Shown here: one piece after another, positions 1 through 5,110 of the stretch
Numbering within the stretch: the stretch's first letter is position 1
Layout of the letters: each line of letters begins with the position of its first letter
Source: Paracoccaceae bacterium
Lineage (GTDB): Bacteria > Pseudomonadota > Alphaproteobacteria > Rhodobacterales > Rhodobacteraceae
Length of the DNA: 5,110 bases
NCBI GenBank assembly: GCA_002683355.1
Contig: NYTF01000032.1
Span: 33,029 to 38,138, forward strand
Direction of reading: 5' to 3'
Made by a program: the position numbers and the translations under genes
Notes under the pieces: model-generated
Databases searched by the model: none
What the model saw: only the letters and a program-made list of their open reading frames with translations
Told to the model about the DNA's origin: nothing

Positions 1-1979
1 ATATCTTCTAAAACACCTTCTTCGAGAGCTTTTATCGCCTCCAATACTTGGCTCAAGATAAGTCGGTTTTTAATTTCCTCAAAATCTGGTTGTGTCTCTT
101 TAGTCGGCCAGATTTTGCTCAAGCCAGTCCATAACCCTGTGCGTTTCCCCTTATCATCGTATTCATAAAACCCAGCATTTGTTTTACGCCCTAATCTGCC
201 CTCATCAAAAAGCTTAAAGCTAACTTCATCACCATTTTTCTTGGGATATTCATTTCCCATCGCCGCTTGAGTCGCTTTTATAATTTTAACGCCGAGATCG
301 ATTGAAGTTTCGTCCGTAAGTTGTAGTGGGCCTAATGGAAAGCCAAGTTGCTTGGCCGCATTTTCGATTGATGCTGGAGCGATTCCTTCAGCAACCATCA
401 TTGCTCCCTCGTTGACGTATGGAATGATACATCTATTTGCAAAAAAGAACCTAGCATCATTAACAACAATTGGTGTTTTTTTGATTTGTTGAACATAATC
501 CAATGCTTTAGCAACCGCTTTTTCGCCAGTCGCGTTTCCTTTTATAATCTCAACTAATAACATTTTATCAACAGGGCTGAAAAAATGGATTCCTATGAAT
601 TGTTCTGGCCTAACGGATGCACTTGCTAATGAAGTAATGGGTAATGTTGAAGTGTTTGTCGCAAAAATACTGTCTTTACCAATAACGGCCTCTGCCTTTT
701 TTGTAACTTCAGCTTTAATCGCAGGGTCTTCAAAAACAGCTTCAACAATCAAGTCACACTCGCCTAGATCAGTAAATTCAATGGTTGGCTTTATTAAATT
801 TAGAACAGTTAATTTTTTTTCCTCTGTAATTTTTTTTCGTTTTATACCAATATTTAAAAGATTTTCAGCATGAGCTTTCCCTTTTTCGGCATCTTCTTTT
901 TTCATATCCAAAAGGATTACTTCTATACCTGCCATCGCAGAAACATATGATATCCCAGCACCCATCATACCGGCGCCCAACACCCCTACTTTTTTTACTT
1001 TTTGATCTGGTATGTTTTTTGGACGAACAGCACCCTTTTCAAGAGCTTCTTTATTAATAAAAAGAGAGCGCATCATTGCTGCCGATGACGGGTTCATTAA
1101 AATATTTGTAACCCAGCGAGCCTCAATTTTGAGAGCCGTATCAAATGGCACTTGGGCGCCTTCATAAACAGCTGAAAGAAGGGCTTTTGCAGCTGGAAAA
1201 GCACCTTGGGTTTTTGCGTTCACCATTACTGAAGCACCGGCAAATGTCATAAAACCAGCCGGATGGTAAGGTGCTCCTCCTGGCATTTTATAGCCTTTTT
1301 CATCCCATGGTTTTACACAGTCAGAATCCTTAGCTTGCAAAATCCATGATTTTGCATCTGCAATTAGATTTTCACTTTCAGTAAGTTCGTCAATGATTCC
1401 GGCAGATTTCATTTTAGAGGGAGATAATAATTTTCCCTCTAATAGGAATGGTGCAGCATTCATAGCACCGAGTTTTCTAACTAACCGAGTCGCTCCACCA
1501 GCACCTGGAAAAATGCCAACTAAAATTTCTGGCAGGCCAATTTTGGCTTTTTTATTATCTACTGCAAATATTCTGTGGCAGGCCAATGGCAACTCTAAGC
1601 CAATCCCTGCGGCTGTTCCAGTAATTGCGGCTGCAACTGGTTTGGCTCCTTTTTTTGTTTTAAAATCCATACCTGCGAGTTCTATTTTTCTCAGCAATTT
1701 ATGAATTCGCATTACTCCATCAAATAATCCTTGTGCTGGGTTTACTCCTTGTGCTGACTTCATGTCAGCCAAGACGTTTAAGTCCATTCCGCCTGCAAAA
1801 TCAGTTTTTCCAGATGTTATTATGATACCTTTTACGTTGTTGTCCGAAATTGCTTTATCAAAAAGTTCATCTAGTTGGATCAGACCGTCAAGAGACATTA
1901 CATTCATTGACTTGTTTGGCACGTCCCAAGATATGATGCCAATTCCATCAGAATCTACGGAATAATTGAATTCACTCAT
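1..1979 (-). CDS. fadJ: Fused enoyl-CoA hydratase / 3-hydroxyacyl-CoA dehydrogenase (FadJ/FadB type), 3' end cut by window edge
   Basis: This bifunctional enzyme should catalyse steps two and three of beta-oxidation: hydration of trans-2-enoyl-CoA, then NAD-dependent oxidation of L-3-hydroxyacyl-CoA. I read 659 codons with no stop; the E. coli relatives have about 715-730 residues, so roughly 60-80 are missing. Residues 1 to about 190 are a crotonase domain with an oxyanion-hole segment FAGGMDL (61-67) and both catalytic glutamates, Glu129 (GIGLE) and Glu151 (GLPE). From about 331 comes a Rossmann NAD-binding domain with GAGMMGAG (335-342). Ser444 (NTST), His465 (HFFSP), Glu477 (LVE) and Asn515 (ANR) match the dehydrogenase active site with the expected spacings. 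A C-terminal HAD domain follows, with GFYEY at 603-607. The ATG at 1979 has AGGA eight bases upstream (1988-1991) and an in-frame stop at 1998-2000, so it is the first possible start. The opening residues, with SMNV at 24-27, look like alphaproteobacterial FadJ entries, but the choice between the names fadJ and fadB is conventional. It is the last gene visible in the cluster. Confidence 0.95.
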   Translation of the reverse strand, partial: MSEFNYSVDSDGIGIISWDVPNKSMNVMSLDGLIQLDELFDKAISDNNVKGIIITSGKTDFAGGMDLNVLADMKSAQGVNPAQGLFDGVMRIHKLLRKIELAGMDFKTKKGAKPVAAAITGTAAGIGLELPLACHRIFAVDNKKAKIGLPEILVGIFPGAGGATRLVRKLGAMNAAPFLLEGKLLSPSKMKSAGIIDELTESENLIADAKSWILQAKDSDCVKPWDEKGYKMPGGAPYHPAGFMTFAGASVMVNAKTQGAFPAAKALLSAVYEGAQVPFDTALKIEARWVTNILMNPSSAAMMRSLFINKEALEKGAVRPKNIPDQKVKKVGVLGAGMMGAGISYVSAMAGIEVILLDMKKEDAEKGKAHAENLLNIGIKRKKITEEKKLTVLNLIKPTIEFTDLGECDLIVEAVFEDPAIKAEVTKKAEAVIGKDSIFATNTSTLPITSLASASVRPEQFIGIHFFSPVDKMLLVEIIKGNATGEKAVAKALDYVQQIKKTPIVVNDARFFFANRCIIPYVNEGAMMVAEGIAPASIENAAKQLGFPLGPLQLTDETSIDLGVKIIKATQAAMGNEYPKKNGDEVSFKLFDEGRLGRKTNAGFYEYDDKGKRTGLWTGLSKIWPTKETQPDFEEIKNRLILSQVLEAIKALEEGVLED

Positions 1980-2049
1980 GATAATTTTCCTAAATTTTCA
2001 ATTTAATATTTTATAATTAATAGATTTTGTTAAAATCTCGTTTTAATAT
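1980..2049 (-). other. A+T-rich 70-bp spacer between thiolase and fadJ, with a 7-bp inverted repeat
   Basis: This is the only sizeable gap inside the cluster. Positions 2022-2028 (AGATTTT) and 2032-2038 (AAAATCT) form a perfect 7-bp inverted repeat around a 3-base loop, just after the thiolase stop. In transcript sense no uninterrupted U-run follows it, so it is not a convincing intrinsic terminator. It may be a weak RNA stem protecting or separating the two cistrons, or chance in A/T-rich DNA. The fadJ Shine-Dalgarno AGGA lies at 1988-1991. A TTAACA on the minus strand lies upstream of TATAAA/AATATT-like sequence, but in such composition I do not claim a promoter. Confidence 0.4.
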
Positions 2050-3258
2050 TTATACTCGCTCAATAATTGTTGCGGCACCCATTCCTGATCCGATGCAAAG
2101 GGTTGCTAGTCCGGTCTCTCTATCAGCTCGCTCCATTTCATCTAATAGCGTTGATAGGATTATCGCACCTGTAGCTCCTAAAGGGTGGCCCATTGCAATT
2201 GCGCCTCCATTTACATTTATTTTACTGTGGTCTGCATCAAAAGCTTGCATGAACCTCAAAACAACGGATGCAAAAGCCTCATTAACTTCAAATAAGTCGA
2301 TGTCGCTAATGTCCATCCCAGCAGCTTTTAGAACACGTTCTGTCGCAGGGATTGGCCCAGTAAGCATAATTGTTGGATCTGTCCCAATTCTACTTGTTGC
2401 TCTGAATTTTGCGCGTGGTTTTAGATTATTTTTTTCACCATATTCTTTGTTGCCTATTAGAATAGCTGCGGCACCATCAGCGATTCCTGACGAGTTACCA
2501 GCATGGTGAACATGATTAATAGTTTCCAACTCTGGATAGCGCATTATTCCGATTTTATCGAATCCGGGCATAACTTCCCCCATATCTTTAAATGATGGCC
2601 TGAGAGATCCTAATGATTGCATGTCTGTCTTCCTAATCATTTCATCATTTTGCAATATAGTTAATCCATTTTGATCTTTCAGAGAAACTCTGGATCGAGA
2701 GAACCTGCCTTCAGCTTCAGCAATAGCAGCCCTGTTTTGACTTTCGACAGCGTACGCATCACATTCATCTCTTGAGAAACCATATTTTGTGGCAATTATA
2801 TCTGCAGAAATACCCTGGGGCACCACGTAATTTTTCATTGTGAGTTCTGGGTCAATAGCTATTGCTCCGCCATCCATACCCATTGGGACTCTAGACATAC
2901 TCTCAACACCTCCAGCAATAAATGCATCACCGGCACCACCTCTTACTTGATTTGCCGCCATATTTACTGCCTCAAGCCCACTCGCGCAAAAACGATTTAT
3001 TGAAACGCCAGGTATGCTTTGGTCTAGATTGGAACCCAGTACAGCGGAACGCGCTAAGCAGGCGCCTTGTTCCCCAATTTGGGTCACATTGCCCCAAATA
3101 ACGTCTTCTACAGCGTGTCCACTGAGATTATTTCTGTCTGCTAATTTATTAAGAGTTCGAGCAGATAGTCCGACTGCTGTAACTTCGTGTAAAGTACCAT
3201 CTTTTTTACCTTTTCCACGCGGTGTTCTTACCGCATCATAAATATAAGCGTCAGTCAT
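2050..3258 (-). CDS. fadA: Thiolase: acetyl-CoA acyltransferase / acetyl-CoA C-acetyltransferase
   Basis: This 402-residue protein has the full length of a type I/II thiolase. It should cleave 3-ketoacyl-CoA with free CoA to give acetyl-CoA and a shortened acyl-CoA, the last step of a beta-oxidation turn. The nucleophile is Cys91 in NRFCASG, and the second half carries NEAF (326-329), His358 in GHPLG and Cys388 in CIGSGMG. A CoA-side loop with HHAGNSSG is also present. The final glycine-rich motif has Ser391 where many thiolases have Gly, a tolerated change. The ATG at 3258 is preceded by GGAG six bases away (3265-3268) and by an in-frame stop at 3262-3264, so no longer start exists. It begins 13 bp after the GST gene and precedes fadJ, as expected for the partner of a fused hydratase/dehydrogenase. 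Sequence alone does not separate a degradative 3-ketoacyl-CoA thiolase from an acetoacetyl-CoA thiolase; the neighbours favour degradation. The symbol fadA is by analogy. Confidence 0.94.
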   Translation of the reverse strand: MTDAYIYDAVRTPRGKGKKDGTLHEVTAVGLSARTLNKLADRNNLSGHAVEDVIWGNVTQIGEQGACLARSAVLGSNLDQSIPGVSINRFCASGLEAVNMAANQVRGGAGDAFIAGGVESMSRVPMGMDGGAIAIDPELTMKNYVVPQGISADIIATKYGFSRDECDAYAVESQNRAAIAEAEGRFSRSRVSLKDQNGLTILQNDEMIRKTDMQSLGSLRPSFKDMGEVMPGFDKIGIMRYPELETINHVHHAGNSSGIADGAAAILIGNKEYGEKNNLKPRAKFRATSRIGTDPTIMLTGPIPATERVLKAAGMDISDIDLFEVNEAFASVVLRFMQAFDADHSKINVNGGAIAMGHPLGATGAIILSTLLDEMERADRETGLATLCIGSGMGAATIIERV

Positions 3259-3271
3259 CTTTTACTCCACT

Positions 3272-3904
3272 TTAAAGTCTATCACTTGGGTTTCCAGGCA
3301 TCAAATCGTAAGGATGTTTCCATCCTGGTGTTTCTTCTATATTTGACAGCCACCTGTCAATATTTATCCATTGCTTTCTATTAAATCCAAAGGGCTCTGA
3401 ATAAAAAAGGTATCCGCAGTTAGCGATATCAGCAATTGTCATGTGTTCTCCAACTAACCAATCCTTATCATGCAAAGCCGTATCTAATGAATGGTATGCA
3501 GCCTTAAGTCGTCCCTGCATAAATTGTATTACTTGTTCATTTCTGTGTTTTTCTGGTAAGAAATTCATCATAAACCGTGTATTGCCAGCTTGTGAAGAAA
3601 GCTTATGATTATCAAATAATATCCATCTAAGTATTTCATATTTTTCTTTTGGAGATCCGCCAAGTTTGCCTGATTTGTCTGATACGTACTGTTGAATTGC
3701 CCCAGATTGGCTCAATGTTATGGCTCCATCCACCATCACAGGAGCTTCTCCAAGAATATTTAAAGATTTAAATTCTGGAGTTCTTGCTGCCCCATTGAAA
3801 AAATCAACTTTTTCAGGGATCCATTCTAAACCAGACAGTTCTAAAGTTAATGCTGCCTTGTATGAATTACCACTTTCGCCAAAACAATGCAGTATAATAG
3901 ACAT
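3272..3904 (-). CDS. Glutathione S-transferase family protein embedded in the beta-oxidation cluster
   Basis: This 210-residue protein has the two-domain layout of a cytosolic GST. Residues 1 to about 76 fit the thioredoxin-like domain. They include SGNSYK (11-16), which aligns by eye with the TPNGxK active-site stretch of Ure2p/Nu-type GSTs, making Ser11 and Asn13 candidates for contacting the glutathione thiol. The cis-proline of the glutathione site is Pro55 in GEAPV, and Gln66-Ser67 (LSQSGAI) is the usual pair binding the gamma-glutamyl group. The helical C-terminal domain contains WLVGE (149-153) and the N-capping box Thr156-x-x-Asp159 in MTIADI. I see no signal peptide or membrane segment, so it should be cytosolic. 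The start at 3904 has AGGAG five bases upstream. The gene lies 9 bp after the dehydrogenase and 13 bp before the thiolase, so it is almost certainly co-transcribed with them. Its substrate is unknown. It might remove electrophilic enoyl or aldehyde by-products or act on a thioester, but this is speculation. GST subclass and activity are not settled. Confidence 0.9.
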   Translation of the reverse strand: MSIILHCFGESGNSYKAALTLELSGLEWIPEKVDFFNGAARTPEFKSLNILGEAPVMVDGAITLSQSGAIQQYVSDKSGKLGGSPKEKYEILRWILFDNHKLSSQAGNTRFMMNFLPEKHRNEQVIQFMQGRLKAAYHSLDTALHDKDWLVGEHMTIADIANCGYLFYSEPFGFNRKQWINIDRWLSNIEETPGWKHPYDLMPGNPSDRL

Positions 3905-3909
3905 AGTGT

Positions 3910-3916
3910 CTCCTTA
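3910..3916 (-). promoter_or_regulatory. Shine-Dalgarno site of the GST gene overlapping the dehydrogenase stop codon
   Basis: On the minus strand the sequence is TAAGGAG, in which the dehydrogenase stop TAA (3916-3914) shares bases with the strong AGGAG motif (3914-3910). The GST ATG follows five bases later. Ribosomes ending the dehydrogenase would sit on the next initiation site, which favours coupled translation. This is inferred from spacing. Confidence 0.75.
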
Positions 3917-5068
3917 AAGGTTTCTAGAAATTAATTCTTTCATTATCTCGTTTGTCCCGCCATATATTCGCTGTACCCTTGCATCTGTCCACATTTCAGC
4001 GATGGCATACTCTTGCATAAAACCATATCCTCCGTGTAGTTGTAAGCATTCGTCGATCACTTGATTTTGCTCATCAGTAAGCCAGTATTTGCACATTGCT
4101 GCTGTTTCCACGGATAGCTCATTGTTAAGATGTGCTTCGATGCAATTGTCCAGAAAACTCCTCGCAACTACTGTTCTCGTCTTGCATTCGGCCAATTTAA
4201 ATCGAGTATTTTGAAAGTGAATAATTGGATTGCCAAAGGCCTCACGTTCTTTACAGTAATCGATAGTTCTCTGAACTGCTCCTTCCATCGCACCAACTGC
4301 CCCACAACCAATGATTAAACGCTCTTGAGGAAGTTGTTGCATCATTTGATAGAAACCTTGCCCTTCTTCGCCACCTAAAATATTTTCTGGAGGAATTTCA
4401 ACATTATCAAAAAATAGTTCAGATGTATCAGCTGCTTTAGCGCCAATTTTTTCCAAATTTCTTCCTCTTGAAAATCCTTCTGCTCCATCTGTTTCAACCA
4501 CGACCAAGGAGGTTCCTCTGGCTTTTTCTGAAGGATTGGTTTTTGCAGCAACAATTATTAAATTTGCATGTTGGCCATTGGTTATAAAAGTTTTTTGACC
4601 AGTTAATCTGTATGAATTTCCGTCTTTGATTGCTCTAGTTTTGATAGCTTGTACATCTGATCCGCCAGATGGTTCTGTCATTGCTAAAGCACCAACTAGT
4701 TCGCCTGAAACCATTTTTGGCAACCATCGCTCTCTTTGCTCCTCTGTGCCACAATGCAAAACATAATGAGCTACAATGCCCGAATGTATTGCATGGCCCC
4801 AACTTGCTAAATTAGCTCTGCTCCCCTCTATTAAAATTGCAGCTTCATGGCCAAAATCCCCACCAGCACCACCATATTGTTCCGGAATTGATGGGCATAA
4901 TAATCCAAGATCTCCTGCTTCCACCCAAGTGCTACGATCCATTTCACCTTGCTTGCGCCACTTATCAAATTTTGGTGCCCACTCTGTGTTGATAAAATTA
5001 GCTGTCATTTCTGAAATCATTTTGTGTTCGTCTGTCATCCAGTTTGATTTCAAATTGGCAAATGTCAT
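3914..5068 (-). CDS. Acyl-CoA dehydrogenase, long-chain (LCAD/ACADL)-like
   Basis: This 384-residue FAD flavoprotein should catalyse the first beta-oxidation step, alpha,beta-desaturation of acyl-CoA, passing electrons to ETF. The order is N-terminal helical domain, beta-barrel with the family signature [10 protein letters not shown] (129-138) and KTFITNG (159-165), then C-terminal helical domain with REAFG (275-279), LHGGYGF (344-350) and [14 protein letters not shown] (362-375). The medium-chain enzymes carry their catalytic glutamate in the YEGT position; here it is Gly370 (YGGT). Instead there is Glu249 in LPQER, the helix-G location used by LCAD and isovaleryl-CoA dehydrogenase. The LPQER, LHGG and [12 protein letters not shown] segments closely resemble mammalian ACADL as I recall it. 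Glu358 occupies the place where the second family signature normally has Lys or Arg. The ATG at 5068 has GGAG seven bases upstream (5076-5079) and an in-frame stop at 5096-5098; Met11 lacks such a site. Chain-length or branched-chain preference cannot be decided from sequence. Confidence 0.95.
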   Translation of the reverse strand: MTFANLKSNWMTDEHKMISEMTANFINTEWAPKFDKWRKQGEMDRSTWVEAGDLGLLCPSIPEQYGGAGGDFGHEAAILIEGSRANLASWGHAIHSGIVAHYVLHCGTEEQRERWLPKMVSGELVGALAMTEPSGGSDVQAIKTRAIKDGNSYRLTGQKTFITNGQHANLIIVAAKTNPSEKARGTSLVVVETDGAEGFSRGRNLEKIGAKAADTSELFFDNVEIPPENILGGEEGQGFYQMMQQLPQERLIIGCGAVGAMEGAVQRTIDYCKEREAFGNPIIHFQNTRFKLAECKTRTVVARSFLDNCIEAHLNNELSVETAAMCKYWLTDEQNQVIDECLQLHGGYGFMQEYAIAEMWTDARVQRIYGGTNEIMKELISRNL

Positions 5069-5069
5069 T

Positions 5070-5110
5070 CTAAATCTCCAGTTGCATATCAGTATTCATT
5101 ATAAATTTAG
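5070..5110 (-). other. Possible C-terminal tail of an upstream gene (alternative to promoter)
   Basis: One minus-strand frame is open from the window edge to a TAG at 5072-5070, ending in residues [12 protein letters not shown]. If it belongs to a real gene, that gene would end one base before the dehydrogenase ATG, in keeping with the tight packing downstream. The other two frames contain stops here. Thirteen open codons are easily met by chance, so this is only a possibility, and it competes with the promoter reading of the same bases. Confidence 0.2.
5098..5103 (-). promoter_or_regulatory. Candidate sigma-70 -10 box upstream of the acyl-CoA dehydrogenase
   Basis: The minus strand reads TATAAT, a perfect -10 hexamer, ending 29 bases before the ATG at 5068. 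Transcription starting about seven bases downstream would give a leader of roughly 20 bases that still includes the GGAG ribosome site at 5076-5079. The matching -35 box would lie outside the window, so the promoter cannot be confirmed, and A/T-rich DNA yields such hexamers by chance. Confidence 0.35.

Noticed and set aside
595..873. Plus-strand open frame of 92 codons with hydrophobic stretches
   Set aside because: It is antisense to the NAD-binding domain of fadJ. The apparent Phe-rich hydrophobic tail comes from poly-T complements of Lys codons, not from a membrane protein.
1393..1704. Plus-strand open frame of 103 codons opposite fadJ
   Set aside because: It lies opposite the crotonase domain with its two catalytic glutamates. 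It has no family features.
1762..1965. Plus-strand open frame of 67 codons opposite the fadJ N-terminus
   Set aside because: It is antisense to a well-supported coding region and has no recognisable family.
2022..2038. Intrinsic terminator between thiolase and fadJ
   Set aside because: The stem is only 7 bp and nearly all A/T, and no uninterrupted U-run follows in the transcript direction.
2027..2509. Plus-strand open frame of 160 codons opposite the thiolase 3' end
   Set aside because: It is antisense to a clearly conserved thiolase region with active-site motifs, has no recognisable domain and is low in complexity. It is a shadow of the real gene.
3014..3241. Plus-strand open frame of 75 codons opposite the thiolase N-terminus
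   Set aside because: It is antisense to conserved thiolase sequence and has no independent support.
3269..3278. Ten-base palindrome ACTTTAAAGT over the GST stop codon
   Set aside because: It has no loop and six of its ten bases are A/T around TTTAAA. It is too short to call an operator or terminator without conservation.
4130..4318. Plus-strand open frame of 62 codons opposite the dehydrogenase
   Set aside because: It is antisense to the C-terminal helical domain of the acyl-CoA dehydrogenase and resembles no known family.

Overview
The window holds one minus-strand gene cluster for fatty-acid beta-oxidation, read from the right edge (about 5068) to the left edge and running past it. In transcription order it encodes an LCAD-type acyl-CoA dehydrogenase (5068-3914), a small glutathione S-transferase family protein (3904-3272), a FadA-type thiolase (3258-2050), and a fused enoyl-CoA hydratase/3-hydroxyacyl-CoA dehydrogenase of the FadJ/FadB type (1979 to beyond 1). 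The last gene has no stop codon in the window, so its C-terminus is missing. I see no RNA gene, mobile element, CRISPR array or long repeat.

The genes are tightly packed. The gaps are 9 bp (dehydrogenase to GST), 13 bp (GST to thiolase) and 70 bp (thiolase to fadJ). Each gene has a purine-rich Shine-Dalgarno sequence 5-8 bases before its ATG, so a single operon is likely. The 70-bp gap is very A+T-rich and carries a perfect 7-bp inverted repeat. At the right edge there is a TATAAT hexamer 29 bases before the first ATG. The same bases also form a short open frame that could be the tail of another gene, so the start of the operon is unresolved.

Together the three core enzymes cover a whole turn of beta-oxidation. 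The dehydrogenase makes trans-2-enoyl-CoA, the fused enzyme hydrates it and oxidises the product to 3-ketoacyl-CoA, and the thiolase releases acetyl-CoA. No acyl-CoA ligase, transporter, regulator or ETF gene is in view. The GST is the one member with no textbook step in the cycle.

The organism is a bacterium with modest G+C (three lines counted by hand gave 38-45%) and A/T-rich third codon positions. Gene packing and protein style suggest a low-GC, possibly marine, proteobacterium, more likely alpha than gamma. This is inference and cannot be fixed from the window. I found no convincing previously undescribed system: the cluster is mostly ordinary metabolism, with the embedded GST as its most interesting point.
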